Below, one piece after another: positions 23,403-36,541 of a stretch of 64,000 nt of DNA. The notes under the pieces are model-generated. The model saw only the letters and a program-made list of their open reading frames with translations. It did not search any database and had not been told where the DNA came from. The position numbers and the translations under genes were made by a program. This DNA is from Smittium culicis (lineage: Eukaryota; Kickxellomycota; Harpellomycetes; Harpellales; Legeriomycetaceae): positions 1 to 64,000 of the forward strand of contig LSSN01001469.1 of assembly GCA_001970855.1 (NCBI GenBank), given 5' to 3'. How positions within the stretch are numbered: position 1 is the first letter of the stretch; every line of letters begins with the position of its first letter.

Positions 23403-24250
23403 CTAAACCATATATTCGCTTGTAATATTATGTAAAACATATCTCCACGGATAATTTTTTAGCTCATACGCTCTGGTTATTGGGCTATCAACCATTGACT
23501 CTCTCCACACCCACACGAAAACTTCCAATGAATTTTCGGTCTTCAATTGGTTGGCAATTTTATATCCTAAGCGTTTTAGATTCGCGTTTTTATGTCTATT
23601 TTCAGCATCAAAATTTATGGCGTTTTTGATAATGGAGTGGCCAATGGATGGATAGATATATTTATCTCCATCTTGCACTTAAAAATTCGCTCCTTCTGAA
23701 GGTTTCCCGCTTAGATAAAGCATTAAATCCGATATGTACTCTATGATATACTCTGCCCATCAAACTTGACTCTATCCACTCTTCCACACTTCGTTGCTTG
23801 CTCGCTTTCACTATAATATCAGCTTTATTTGCCAGCATTCTACGGTTTTCAATGCCATTATTGCGGTCTTAACATCTCTTTAATGTTACTATACATGCCC
23901 TATTTCTATATGCTCAGCTATTTAGCAATTTACTGAGGCCCGACAGCTTGTATCTCCAGCAGTAATTTTACTGGTAATCTGTACCTCTAAAAATTGCCTA
24001 AATTGACCCTTAGGATGATGTAGAGTATTTGTTGTATAAAATCGTATTCATCTAAAGATGCTTTTTACCAAACTTTTGTAATATGAACCAGTTATCATTA
24101 TCATTAGTACCACTTGCACATTCCGAGTCTTGCTACTCAATTCCCAATATCATGCAAAACTGCCTATTATTGCTTTAATAATTACTTACAAACTATGTTA
24201 TAAATATCATAGCTCAGTCTGTACAAATTGAATATCGGTTTTCGATTCAT
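23403..24250 (-). other. unrecognised gene or decayed gene, several candidate exons on the minus strand
   Basis: Protein-like segments lie in shifting frames. A possible first exon (24190-24250, ATG, 20 codons) ends in a consensus donor GTAAGT. Candidate exons 24069-24128 (TNDNDNWFILQKF), 23934-23986 (VQITSKITAGDTSCRAS) and one starting at 23867 can be joined with compatible phases. A frame 23662-23838 (ATG at 23838; IIVKASKQRSVEEWIESS) overlaps the longest one, 23403-23681 (DGDKYIYPSIGHSIIKNAIN to LHNITSEYMV), which has no ATG. A junction can be drawn from about 23757 to 23679, but no single model satisfied me. I recognise no family. It is either a short-exon gene or a pseudogene with frameshifts. 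Confidence 0.35.
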
Positions 24251-25731
24251 CTTTTTGAAAATGCAAATAAACTTGGTATCAGAAATTGATTCTACTAATC
24301 TTGGCAATAGTCCTATGAGTGTTAAACTATAGTAATTTAGTTAGCTTTTAAATACCTTTAATTATTACTAGATAGAAAGAAAAACATATTTTGCTCTAGC
24401 GACTTGAGGGGAAAATAAATAGATTTTAAATCAAGAACCAGGTATAAAGAATCGCTTGCCATACTTTTTAGGTATTTTCTCTGTTTTATTTGCTAGAAAA
24501 TAGCAATTTCTGCACTAACTATTGCTTTTTTTTATTGAACCCACAAAATCTGTTTCATAAAGATCTTTAGTCGAATACAGCTTTTATTTTTTATTTTATT
24601 TTATTTTTCCATAAGGTAAAAAGCATGGACCTAAAACATTTTGAGAATGACTTTAAAATGGAAATATACATACTAGTTTCATAAAAAATAAACAGCTTTA
24701 TTTGTAAAACAATCTATTTACTCGTAAATTCTCGTTTTGCTAATTATCGCCATTTTTGTTTACAAGCACATCTCTACTATTTCTATACCAATATTACACA
24801 CATTTATCTAGCAATTACTACTATTTGTAAAATTTTAATCGCCCTCCAAATTAGAGCAATATCTGCGCATAGAGAGCAACCCAGTTGATTGCTTAGCAAG
24901 ATTTATGAAAACGACATTTTTAACCCTTCCCAGTATCCTATTCAACAAAGCTAAAATTAAGTTGCAAATTTCAATTTTGCTCTTTTGATTAAAATCAGCT
25001 TTGCCAAGTTAGGTCAAGTTGACTGGAATTAACATTATTGGAGACTTTTTTTACTTGCCTTATTTATCGAATCTATCATTCTGATTCTTTTCTTTCCATA
25101 CTCAAAAAGCTATCAGAAAGCAATAGCTTTGTGAATTTTATTGAGATAATAGCCCCAATATTTACAACATCAATTTTTATTTTTATAAAACTTTAGATAA
25201 AACGCATTCTAACAGAATAAAATCATATATTAATTGTAGGAATTTCTACAACTAGTTACTTGTAAAACCTGTTTCACACCTTGAAATTGCATTCATATTT
25301 TAACATAAATAAGGATCTCGATTCTTGTGGAATTAGAAGCGAACTAGTATAAATTCAATTATAAATTTAAAAAAGTTTTTGATGAAACTATAAGTAATCA
25401 AAATGATATCTATATAATACAATATAATAGTATTATTTACACACACGTATTTAAGATTAATAAATTAACCCAAATATATTATTTAATACATTAAAAGAGA
25501 ATAAAAATTTTTTTAATTTGTTTATTGTCAATTTTTTAAGAGTGCTAAGTAGTATAATAAATTGTACAGCTTATTATAGTACTAAAATAATATATATATA
25601 TATACAGCTTATAAGTATTAAAATAAATCATACTTAGTGTCAAAAACTAAGGTATTTTGCTTGTTGCAGTTTTTTGCATAAATTGAATTATTTTATCTAT
25701 GTAAATATACCAAATTTTTTTTATAGAAAAA
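24251..25731. other. intergenic, no gene seen
   Basis: AT-rich with scattered short frames and poly-T runs. The 3' part would contain the promoter of the protease gene. Confidence 0.6.
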
Positions 25732-27627
25732 ATGTTCAGTTTTAAGCTAGTTATCAAAACCTTATTTGTTTTTTGCGCTTTTTTTAAAAAGCATATAGTT
25801 ATAACCGTGACAGGGTAAAATTCAAAAAAAAAAAAAACTTTCTATAGCACAATAAAGGTGTTGTATTTTTTTTTTTGTAACTATACTTTTTAATGATTTA
25901 GAGCTGTTTTGGCAAATACAGTACCCAGTTTAATCGAAACTAAAAATTTCACGAGGTTCCAAAAAAGGAGTAATCTTGGTTCGTCGGTCAAACTTTTTAA
26001 TGAGGAAAATTTATATGTAAGCATTCATTTGAATCCCCCTCCCCCCATCCTCTCAACTCCCAAATTGCTTGTGATATATATATAAAAGACATTAGTACAA
26101 ATATATAGAATTAGTTCGCTATTATCAAAATAAATATATATTTGTATTTTATTATTTATATGTATCCGTAAAACAGTATTTTGGTGAAATTCAAATAGGT
26201 AATTTTTTTGTATTTTTTATTTAAATAACCAAAACAAATCAAGTTATGATCACTCAATTTTGTTTTTAAAAAAAAAATGAAATAGGAAAAAAAGTGAAAG
26301 ATTCTGTCTTATTTTTTTTTCTAATTTTTATTTTTTAGTCTAACAGAGTTTAATAAAACAATCTCAGACTTAAATGAAATTAAATAATTGTAATTGTAAT
26401 AGCAGATGCGCAATATTAACAATGTTAATTATACTTTTTTTTTTTTAAAAAAAATAAAAATATAGGAAATCCTCCAGTAAAATTCAACGTAACGTTTGAT
26501 ACCGGATCTTCTAAGCTGTGGGTCCCTAGCAGCAACTGCAAGTCTGTGTCTTGTAAACAGCATAATACTCTCGATCTTAAAAAACAACTTTCTTATACGC
26601 CAATAAATGAATCTGTTACTTTGAACTATGGTTCTGGAACAGTTAAGGCGTTCTTATCTAGCCAAGACATTATTGTTGGTGATGTGCGGCTTGAAAATTT
26701 CCCTGTTTTTCTTTCACAGGAGCAAGATGATACCTTCAAAGCCCCAGAGACAAAATTTGACGGTGTTTTTGGACTAGCATATAACAGTAACAACACACCA
26801 TATTAATCTATTAAAATTTATGTACAATTGAACTCTAATTTGATTTTACAACTAAGCAAGTTTCTAAAATATTTAAATATTCTTTTGATAGAAGAAGATT
26901 CAGTAGTCTCTAGAATTCTTCATAGTGGCAATTTGAATAGTATGGTGTTTACTTTTGAGCTATCCGAAAACTATGACGAGCTCGGCGAGCTTTGGGTCGG
27001 TGAACTAGATATAGCAAAATATAGCAAAAATTTGCAATGGATTAAAACTAAAAATAACGGTAAATGGGAAGTAGAAATCGGCAATATTTCAATTGGAGAT
27101 GGTAAATGCATATGGCTTTTCACAAATATTATAGCATCTTTTTTTCCATAAGAGCAGACCATATCAAATTTAATAGTATAGAAAAAATCGAATTTCTTTT
27201 GCAAATATTTATTTATGACTTAATGTGCCCTGTACTTATTAAAATAGACCATATTAGTTTAGGTATAAATCAGACTGCGATAATCGATACAGGAACTTCA
27301 TTTATTTTAGGCGGCGGTAAAGTTATTGACGACATAAACTCCATGATAGGCGCAAACAAAGATACGAAAATAATTAACTGTTATACAATGTTCGGTCTCC
27401 CGGACATTATAATATCTCTAGGAACGACTTCTTTTTCAATTGAGCCCAAATACTATGTGAGAGTAGATCCGAATAGCGGAACTTGCTTTTCTACCTTTGT
27501 AAACAAGGGCGATGATAATTTTTGGGTGCTAGGAACGTCATTTCTAAGAAAGTACATTTCTATATTTGATCCTGAAAATGATAGAATTGGATTTGATATT
27601 AAACAAAATGAAAAATTATCAGCTTGA
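25732..27627 (+). CDS. secreted pepsin-type (A1) aspartic protease, six exons, 371 aa
   Basis: Exons by hand: 25732-25814, 25902-26016, 26177-26198, 26466-26786, 26892-27101, 27263-27627. All splice phases agree (2,0,1,1,1) and the total is 372 codons. Exon 1 encodes a signal peptide (MFSFKLVIKTLFVFCAFF). Exon 2 encodes a basic propeptide ending LFNEENLY. The 22-nt exon 3 supplies YFGEIQIG. Catalytic aspartates are in VTFDTGSSKLW (D85) and AIIDTGTSFI (D259). The flap tyrosine is in NYGSG (Y128), exactly 43 residues after the first Asp as in pepsin. The late FWVLGTSFLRKY motif is present. Donors are GTAAAA, GTAAGC, GTAATT, GTAACA and GTAAAT. A secreted or vacuolar endopeptidase is expected. 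Both active-site halves look intact, so I treat it as functional although introns break every long frame. Confidence 0.88.
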
Positions 27628-28515
27628 GTATTCTCAACTTAGTAAAAGCCCTTTCGCTCCCCCAAAAGAACTAAAGTAGGTTATAATGGTGTTCTTTTAA
27701 TATAGCTAAATGTTTAAAGTGAGTTTTATTTTATCTCCTAATAATTTAGATTAAATCAGAAAATTTTTTCTCGTTCAAAATTATATTTTTCTTTGAGTAA
27801 ATCAGTTTATAACGAAAATAAATGAACTTGTTGAATTGAAATATCCTAGGATGTTAAATTTTTTGCAATGTATAAAAAGCATAGATTGCGTTTATTTTTA
27901 CTGAATTATCAAATGTTTCTAAAATGCGTTTAGATGAATATTTATACTACGATATAATAATATCTTATGATTGTATCTTTTAGGTTTAACGAAGCCTAAT
28001 TCTAATCTTTAGATAGAACTTATATACATATAATACAATATGTTACATTCAACGTTATTTTTTAGTTGGTAAAAGAAAACTGGCACGCTAAGGAAGTATA
28101 TTCAATGCTATTTGATATTGATATTTTGAATAGTACATAAACAGTATCGCACATCATGCCTCAAACGAATACATCTATTTATAAATATTATTAGTTTACC
28201 GCGAGTGTTTCAGTATTTAGAGGAAGAAAAGTAATTGTCAATACAATGCCGCAGGTTGACTTAAAATAAAAGTACAAGTGTATATGTATTTTTTTAGTGT
28301 ATTAAATTTGAATGAAGAGGAATAGGAAAACTATTGGTTCAATTAAGATAATTTTTTGTTTTTGACTATCAGACTTAATTTATTTAAAATCAGCTACTAA
28401 ATATAAGTTGACAATATTACAAATAAAAAGTAAAGAATAAATAAACTACCATCTGTGACAAGATAAGCTACCCGATAATACAATTTCATCTTTAGAAGAA
28501 TATAACGTTGCTAAA
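27628..28515. other. intergenic between convergent genes
   Basis: AT-rich spacer between the protease and the first reductase. No further gene is visible. Confidence 0.6.
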
Positions 28516-29409
28516 TTAGAGGATTTTAGTTGGGTCCCAGCAGAAACGTTTGGTTTGAGTTGAGGAGATGTTATCAATTGCAGCCATATCGCTCTCTGAT
28601 AAAGTGAACTTTTGGCAGGCAAAGTTTTGTACAAGTCTAGGCTCGCTGGATGATTTTGGAAGAATGATAGCGCCATGTTGCATACCCCAGCAAAGCAAAA
28701 CTTGGGCAACTGTAGCACCGTGTTTTGAAGCGATTTCATCCAGTACAGGGAATTTATAATTTCCGTTAACTAAATTTCCTTCGCCCAAGCTTGAATAAGC
28801 TTCGAAAGCAATTCCAAGACTTTGAGTGTGTTCAACAAGTTGTTTAGTGAACAACAAAGGGTGGAATTCGCATTGGTTTACATATGGAAGCACTTTAGCA
28901 TACTCCTTCATTTCGTTCAAATGAGAAATTTGGTAGTTGCTAACACCGATAGCTCTAAGAAGCTTCTTTTCTTTCAATTCTTCAAGAGCTCTCCAACTTT
29001 CTTTGCGGTTTATCTTGAGTTGTGGGTCCTGTGGGTCGAGGTTTGTGGTTCCGGGCCAGTGGATCAAGTACATATCAAGATATTCAAGTTTGAGTTTTTG
29101 CAATGAATTGTGAACAGCCTTTATGGTGCTTTCATAACCTTGATGGGATGGCGATAGTTTACTGGTAACCCAGATATCACTACGTTTGACACCATAAGAA
29201 GAGTCAGAAAAAACTTCCTGTAGAGCATCACCAATGGCATCCTCGTTAGTATAAACAGTTGCAGTGTCAATGTGGCGGTATCCAGCTTTGATAGCATCCT
29301 TGACGATGACTTTCATGGATTCCTTGTTGGTTACTTGCCAGGTACCGAGGCCAACAGTTGGGATACTGAGTCCATCTCTAAGCTGAGTAATTCTTGGTGT
29401 GAAGCTCAT
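28516..29409 (-). CDS. aldo-keto reductase, 297 aa (copy 1)
   Basis: An intronless NADPH-dependent (beta/alpha)8-barrel carbonyl reductase. The catalytic tetrad is complete: Asp48 and Tyr53 in HIDTATVYTNEDAIG, Lys84 in WVTSKLSP, His117 in MYLIHWPG. The cofactor-binding part has the LPKSSSEPRLVQNF motif. Length and motifs fit the single-domain AKR families that reduce sugars, aldehydes or keto esters. The substrate cannot be told. It starts at an ATG and ends TAA. A clear paralogue of the same length lies 9 kb away (38421-39314) in the same orientation. Confidence 0.95.
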   Translation of the reverse strand: MSFTPRITQLRDGLSIPTVGLGTWQVTNKESMKVIVKDAIKAGYRHIDTATVYTNEDAIGDALQEVFSDSSYGVKRSDIWVTSKLSPSHQGYESTIKAVHNSLQKLKLEYLDMYLIHWPGTTNLDPQDPQLKINRKESWRALEELKEKKLLRAIGVSNYQISHLNEMKEYAKVLPYVNQCEFHPLLFTKQLVEHTQSLGIAFEAYSSLGEGNLVNGNYKFPVLDEIASKHGATVAQVLLCWGMQHGAIILPKSSSEPRLVQNFACQKFTLSESDMAAIDNISSTQTKRFCWDPTKIL

Positions 29410-32400
29410 TTTTATTCTTTACAAGGGACGATACAAAAAATTGGGTGCCTAGTTCCTACTAAAATTAAAAAAGAATTTTTTATGTTTGTTTTTTGGTGTC
29501 GATATTGGGCTATTTATACTTAATCTAAACATAACGTTTTAGTCAGCAATGAATTTGTAGCAGTTTTATATTCTTTGGATTGTGGATTTGCTGATTTGGG
29601 GGATGGCTCCTATTTGCTACAAATTGTACTTTCAGCCCGGGGTTTTGATTCGGGTATGCCTTCACCCAATAGGACTAGGGAACATTGGAAGTTGGATTTA
29701 GATTTTAATAAATTGCTTTCTGATTTAAACTAAAAGCAAGTAGTTTAATGTCCGACGATTTGGCTTCAAAATTTCCGCAGCTAAGCGTGCAATTTATCTG
29801 AGATACAATAAAACCTTTGAGTAAGCAACTGGTATTTTTACCCCATTTTGATCCAAATGCCCTCTAAATGGCAATTTAACATATTAGAAGCTTTTTTATG
29901 CTAAAAATAGCTTGCAATACTCTAGCTGCAAATTAGCAAAAAATAAAGTTAAAGCCTAGATTTCTAAGTATATTAATTTAATTGGGTTAATTTTTTTAAA
30001 AATAAAAAGTTGTACTTATTTCGATAAGTTAAATGTTTTAGTTGCAATGTTAGAAATCATATTTCGTCTCGTTTTACAGTTATTTACAAAAGTAATACCG
30101 AGTAACTTTCTCAGAGTGTGATCGACAATATGATAGATTATTAGCAATATAAATAACATATTCACAAATCAAATTTACTAAAACATAAAAATCTAATTAA
30201 ATTAGTTTGTAAGATCGATTTTTTAAAATTGGAATATGTTACAAACAAATCAATATTATTTCGATTTATCTTTAATATAGTTCATTTCTTTGTAATAAGT
30301 CGTGAAATTGCGCTGACACATATTAGAGGTTTTACTGTGTAGTTTATACGCTCTGAAATCAGAGGATAGTATGCGATTAAACTCGAAGAAGCATCTTTGC
30401 TAAAATATATATAATAATGCAATATCTTTTTTAGTAGCTTTGTGTCTTTATCTTGGTTTCGTCGTAAATATTCCAGGTATTTTCATTTATAGTAGATTAT
30501 ACCTAGTAAAATATAGGCATAAATTTATGAATTTCATATAGTTAATAGATTAAATAAAAATATATATTTAGCTTTTTTGTCTATTTTTTTAGAGCAATCT
30601 CACATAATGCGAGAACAACGAAAGTTACACTACAAAACTCTAAAAAGTAAACAAGTAAATTCTTTCAGATATTATAATTATGGATTTCTGGTGTATAATG
30701 AATTAGAAATTTTTATATCAAATGAATTATTTATTTAAAATACACCAGCGAATATATCCTTACCAGCTTTGCTTAATTTTTTAGTTGGAAATTTACAGCT
30801 TTCTTAGGTTTAAATAATAAATCTTACGTACTAAACTAATATATTTAAGAAAATATATATTAATTTTGAGCTATTACACCTAGAGATGGCATTAAATTGA
30901 ATCATAAAAAATATGTAATATAAATAATCAAATAAATTCTAAATTTGACACAGGATTTATGTAAAATAACAAAATTACACGTTTTAAATTTTCTAGCCAG
31001 TAGCTTTGCGTGTTTAAAATTTCTAAAAGGTAGCGCATAGTTATTTAAATATCTATAAATGTTCAGAATTTTAGTTTTTGCTCCATAGCTTTGATTCCTA
31101 AATTATAGGAATACATACATTAATAAATCTAAAAAAATTATAGATCTATCATAGCTCTATTATTTCAAGAAAATTTTATATAGCGAAATGAATTTTTTAT
31201 AAAATGCGTTCATTATAAACAGGTAGTAATAATAAAATATTTTGTTTAAAGATGTACATATAGTCGTTTATAATTATTGGTTATAAATATGGATAGTTGA
31301 GAGCTAAATTTATACCCAAGTATTTGAAAAGTTGAATATATTTTGTGTAATACGTATAAAGTTATCCGAGATTAAAAAAAAAAAGAGTATAACGTTTTGA
31401 TTAATTTCTTGTTTTAAAATCGCTTTTCTGTTATAAATAATGAATGGTATTTTAGTGATTTTTTTAAATTGTGAACAGTTGGTAATTATTGGCTAAGTAT
31501 CAATGATCTTCAAATGAGCAATAAGAATAAAAATTGTTATCGAATCATGAAAATAGGCTCAGGTATAATTCACTAAAAACACAAGATGGTTGGTATAATA
31601 AAATCGCAGCAATAAAACCTTGTAAATTTGAAACTTTATAATTTACCAACGAATAAAAATAATGGTGTCCTGATATGGAAAAAATGATACTGTAACGTAA
31701 CTTTCAAAATTATAACTCTCATCGAGATTGCTTATTCTTTTATTAATCCTTGCACGTGTGGCAGACTATTTTTGATCTATCAAATATAGCCAACTACCTT
31801 CAATAAAAATAGCACAAATCCAAAGACTTAAGAAATGTTAGTAAATTTTAAAATAACAGCAAATAATAAACATGCTTACTAATCATAAATGAATAACAAA
31901 ATCAATCGTTTCAAAGAGTATTGAACGGGAAAGGGTTAATAGATCGGCGTAGGAATTTTTTTTATATCACAGTATGTTTACTTTTTTGAATCTACTAATA
32001 AAAATTGCGATGAAATGAAAAGTATTATAGAAATTCTTACATTTTCGCAGGTATAACTCTTCATCCAATACAGACTACGGATTACAACCCTTAGAAAAAT
32101 TATAATTATACACATTTATCTTTATTTGGAGAATGTATATGAGTTATATTGATAATTTCGCTTTTAGGGCTGTTAAAAAGTGCATATGTTCATCTAATAT
32201 GATTAATTAAGCCTGTATACACCTAAACTCAAGTTAACTTTCCTGAATATGTGCAAAAAAGTTTTACACAATCAAACTGTAACTGTTTTCGGTTAGTACA
32301 ACACCAATTAGCGATAAAAATCATAATAGGTATGTTGTGACTGTATACAGTAGGTTAATTTTTCAGCAAAGCTTAAATGAATTATCTTAACGTTAAATAT

Positions 32401-33493
32401 GCTTTTAAATATCTTTTTAAACAAATGATAATTCAAGCAAAGAATGCTAATTTAAGAAATTGATAAAAATAATGAACTATAAATCTGCCGATCAAGTCCG
32501 CTAAATTTAGTAATAGTTATTAGGTAACTTTAATAAAATGTTTAATTTTAATCATATTTTCGATCTTTATACCAGCTGCACTAGTCTACTTCACTCCAAA
32601 AAATAAAAATAAAAAATCTAACTGACATGACTCAATATTTTGACTAGGATTTCGTTAGATAATTTAAATATTTCTGTATATTATTAGCAAAGATAATTTC
32701 AATGCATTCTGTAGAAGAATTTCTTAGTAGCTATCTCTAATTACTTTATGTACATTAATATTTTAGTATGATTAATTAAAACATATCATATCTTTATCGT
32801 TTATTATGTTTCGATTAGATTTAAAATACTAATAATCATATAGACAGCATATAAACTTCGCTGCTACTTGAACAGTGTCTATGAAAATGGAGTGGGGAAG
32901 CTCTATAGATTATTTTTCATTGGAAAATAGGGTAAAAGGTCATTAAATAAATATATTTGATTTCAAGTTGCTTAATAGAAAATCAAATCGGGTTGTTTAA
33001 AAACGCTCGCTTTGTCTTTTATTTAAAAAAATCAAAAAAAGTTTTAAAGAATATTTTTTCTCCTAATATTATTTAAATTAGATTTAAAAATGATACTGTA
33101 GAGCATAAGCATCTAAAGTTTGTGATGCATCTACAATGTGTAACTGTTGTTTCTAGAGGGTTATATAAATGTTTAAATAAACTAATTATTAGAATAAAAC
33201 AGCTGTAATAATTTATTTATATGAAGATAAAAAATTTTAATGAAAGGCTTAGGAAATGAGATAGTTATTGATAAGATGATTGCGGTTAACTTTATGAGCC
33301 ATTGTAATAAAATAAATATATATACAGTACTAAAGTATTATATTTTCAGTGGATTGGTTATTTCATTGAGTACTTTTTTTATACATATAAAACAATTAAA
33401 ATAATTAATAGATAGTAAATAATAAAATCTTTTTTAAAAATTTTATACGATCGATTCAGCAGATTACAATATCAAATGTCTAGTCAGGAATAC
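29410..33493. other. 4-kb intergenic region, no gene seen
   Basis: AT-rich. A small GC-richer patch at about 29590-29690 lies upstream of the reductase and may be promoter sequence. No protein-like frame or RNA gene was recognised. Confidence 0.6.
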
Positions 33494-36400
33494 TCACTTT
33501 TCACTAAAGTTTGACTCTGACATAGAAAAAATATCGATAAAGCTGTTGGAGTTCTGATCCAGTGAAAGTGCAGAGTCAGCTCCAATCCCATTGAAACCAA
33601 GGTCAATTAAACCCTCAACACCTGTTGAACCATGCTCCATGCCTAAATCGAAATTAAATTCGGAGCCAATTACATTGCTAGTTCCAACCATGCCAAAATT
33701 TCTAAGATATCCATAACCATCTAGATCTTCTTCGGTCATAGACTTGTTTTTAAAGCTTAAGCCTGATACTTTCGAGTTTATACCTTCATTACTATACATG
33801 TTATTTTTTATGTTAATGCCGTCAGATATACCAAGGCCCAAGGTTCCAGACATATTGTTAATGTATTTAGCATTGGAAGCGCTTTCATTTGTTAAAGTGG
33901 AGTTGTTGCTGCCATTTCCTCCTATTGAAGAGAATTTAAACTCGCTAAAATTCGATGTTCCACCATCGTTAATAGCGCTCAGAATGTTTTTATTAGAGGT
34001 GTCTGTTATATTTCTATGATTTCCTCCAGAGCTCGAGTTTTTGGAGTTTGTAGGTTTTATATTTATTAGGCATTGCTCAGAAACACGCCTACAGATTTTC
34101 ATTTTTTCGTTATTAGAATTATTTTTAGTATTATTTATTATCAAATCATCTGATGAGTCAGAGCTAATCTCATTATTACTTTGGAAATTCAGTATTTCTG
34201 TATTTGTATTATTAAATGTATCACTTTTTGATTCTTTTGATATGCTATTAATATTAGTAGGTTTATTAGTGTTATTAGAACCATCTTTATTATTTAGACT
34301 TTCTTTAACCTCTCCTAACCCATACATGGTTCCATACGTGTTAGTATTATTGTTGCTGTGAAGCTGAAATCTTCCTTCGGCAATACTTGATTGATTTGAA
34401 GATTCATTTTCAGACTCACTTTTGATACATTCGTTGCTAGTATCATCGCGCTTGTTTGGAAATGAATTTAAATCTTTTGACTTAAAGTTCGTAAACAAGT
34501 CGCTTTCAGGGTTTTCAGCAACATTTGGATATTCGTTATCAGAGTCTTTTGTCAAATTTGAAGAGTTATTGGAGCTTGAACTGTAGCTGGATGAAAACTT
34601 TGCTAAGCTCTGATCAGAAAAAAATGCTTCTTTTTTAGCACTTTCAATAAAATTGCTAGAATTCATGTTTTCAGCTCCTAATTTTCCCTTGCGCAAATCT
34701 CCTATACTTCCTGTTCTGTTTAGGGGCGATTTAGCGAATTTCCTATTAGCTTGAGGTGTGTAAAAATTAGGATTTGAAAAGAACCTTGCTTTATTATTCA
34801 TTTTTCCCAAAGATGATTTTGACTCAAGAGAAAGTTTGGGCCTCTTGTCTGGCTTTGACTTAATATCAGAAAATTCTTTTTTGGTTTGAATATTAGGCGT
34901 ATTATTCATAGATATATATGGTCTTTCAGTAAAGCTACCCAAAAAAGAATTTAAATCTTGTTCATTATTGGGCGTATTTACCGCATTGTATGATAAAGGC
35001 GCCGAATTAGGCTGTATAAACTGGCTAAGTACCGAAGGTGGTAGCCCTTCAAAGTTGGTATTTATTCTTAATCCATTATTTGACCCTTTAATACTCTCAT
35101 TAAACCCTGCTTCTGTACCATAAATATCGGGTTTATTACTACTTTGAATATTGTTCCATATATTCGATTCGACCATATTATTATTCATAATTATGTTTTT
35201 GTCATCATTTTCTGGACTAATATCTACACTATCAGTGGGTTGGAGAGTTCCTGAACTATTTGATTCAGGCCCTTGCAAAAAGTTAAATATTTGCTGATCG
35301 GAAATACTACCGATATTCATTCCTAACTTAGGAGCACCGACTTGCTCATTCGCGTGGATTTGGCTGTTGGGAATTAAATAGGTACCATTTGAATTGTTTT
35401 GGTAGTTAAACAACATACCAGGGTGGCCACTATTTAAGATGCCAATTTGGTTCTGTGAATGTATTTGGTCTTGGTATGCTAGTTGGTTTGATGATTCACT
35501 ATTGTACATGTTGTTTTGATGCGTCTGTTGGTTGAATGCTGGGTGTTTTTGGTCAACTTTAGTTCCATTTAGTTCAAAATTAAAGAAAATTTCTTGGTTT
35601 AGATTTTGGTTTTCGCTAGAAAAACTTCGCTGTTGATTGGTGAAATTTTGTTCATATCCAAAGATACCAGAATTATCCATTTTATATGTGCATGGAATTT
35701 CTGGTCCATGAATAGTCTGAGAAAACAAGTTGTGAGCGCTGGATGAATCCAGAAGCGTTGTCTGTTTTCTAGCCATAGGTCCAAAACTCATTTCCGGATC
35801 AATTTTTGAAGACATATCAGTTGTTATATCTTTTCCATTTGCAAATCTATTAAGCAGTTCGTTATTTTCAGCTAATTTAAAATTTGTATTTCTATACACA
35901 TCTCCTATCAACGGGGTACCATCATTATAAGAGCTCTGTATAGAGTTTTGATTATATATATTCCCAGGCTGTCTAGTGGATATTACACTCTGTGCATCGT
36001 CATTATTTTCAGTTTCTACGATAGAGTTTGTGTCATCATCTGCGTTATCAACATAAGACCAATTTAATATCTTTTCGGAGGACGAATCAACCAGCGTATT
36101 TGAGGAAGATCTATCTCCAGTTGTTGGGTCGTGGTATTGTTTTGAATATTTAACTTGTAAATTTTCTGAGCTTGGACCATTTGTGACAATTTTATACTCA
36201 TTTACTACCGCCAATTTCCGTTTAACAAAAGTCCCATTAACGTCGAATCCATATGAGCCGTTATCATCAGCTTCTGAGTCTTGGACGTCTTTTCTTTTTC
36301 GAGACTCATTGGTCATAAATCTTTTAGTCAGAAATCTGGTAAAAACCTCTTCAGCAGAGTCGCTTGATGAGTAAATATGACTGGCATTTTTCTGATCAAA

Positions 36401-36541
36401 TATAATCAGTGCTACTCTAACCCCGCATAATACACTTAATTCATGAGCTTTCTTAATAAGCCCATTTCTTCTCCTTGCAAATGTAACAGTTTTTTGTCGG
36501 GAATTTTCTATTTCTTTGATATTAATTTTCTTTCTTCCCAT
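33494..36541 (-). CDS. MEF2-type MADS-box transcription factor, 1015 aa
   Basis: The N-terminus [20 protein letters not shown], followed by [20 protein letters not shown] and VALIIFD, is a MADS domain of the MEF2 class (compare Rlm1/Smp1 in yeast). It runs over residues 1-60 with a short MEF2-like extension ([14 protein letters not shown]). These factors bind A/T-rich CTA(A/T)4TAG-type sites as dimers and often act below MAP kinases. The remaining 900 or so residues are low complexity, rich in N and S, with several SP/TP sites and no second domain that I recognise. The frame is continuous. The stop TGA is embedded in GTGAGT, a perfect splice-donor sequence, so a small extra 3' exon is possible. 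The two reductase paralogues flank this gene. Confidence 0.93.
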   Translation of the reverse strand: MGRKKINIKEIENSRQKTVTFARRRNGLIKKAHELSVLCGVRVALIIFDQKNASHIYSSSDSAEEVFTRFLTKRFMTNESRKRKDVQDSEADDNGSYGFDVNGTFVKRKLAVVNEYKIVTNGPSSENLQVKYSKQYHDPTTGDRSSSNTLVDSSSEKILNWSYVDNADDDTNSIVETENNDDAQSVISTRQPGNIYNQNSIQSSYNDGTPLIGDVYRNTNFKLAENNELLNRFANGKDITTDMSSKIDPEMSFGPMARKQTTLLDSSSAHNLFSQTIHGPEIPCTYKMDNSGIFGYEQNFTNQQRSFSSENQNLNQEIFFNFELNGTKVDQKHPAFNQQTHQNNMYNSESSNQLAYQDQIHSQNQIGILNSGHPGMLFNYQNNSNGTYLIPNSQIHANEQVGAPKLGMNIGSISDQQIFNFLQGPESNSSGTLQPTDSVDISPENDDKNIIMNNNMVESNIWNNIQSSNKPDIYGTEAGFNESIKGSNNGLRINTNFEGLPPSVLSQFIQPNSAPLSYNAVNTPNNEQDLNSFLGSFTERPYISMNNTPNIQTKKEFSDIKSKPDKRPKLSLESKSSLGKMNNKARFFSNPNFYTPQANRKFAKSPLNRTGSIGDLRKGKLGAENMNSSNFIESAKKEAFFSDQSLAKFSSSYSSSSNNSSNLTKDSDNEYPNVAENPESDLFTNFKSKDLNSFPNKRDDTSNECIKSESENESSNQSSIAEGRFQLHSNNNTNTYGTMYGLGEVKESLNNKDGSNNTNKPTNINSISKESKSDTFNNTNTEILNFQSNNEISSDSSDDLIINNTKNNSNNEKMKICRRVSEQCLINIKPTNSKNSSSGGNHRNITDTSNKNILSAINDGGTSNFSEFKFSSIGGNGSNNSTLTNESASNAKYINNMSGTLGLGISDGINIKNNMYSNEGINSKVSGLSFKNKSMTEEDLDGYGYLRNFGMVGTSNVIGSEFNFDLGMEHGSTGVEGLIDLGFNGIGADSALSLDQNSNSFIDIFSMSESNFSEK

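Noticed and set aside
26546..26806. Separate short proteins in the protease locus (26546-26806, 26828-27151, 27106-27627), read at first as a broken pseudogene
   Set aside because: Splicing at consensus sites joins them, with upstream signal-peptide and propeptide exons, into one intact 371-aa protease.
29630..29680. tRNA-like B-box resemblance (GTTTTGATTCGGG)
   Set aside because: No matching A box or acceptor stem on either strand; no tRNA was found anywhere in the window.
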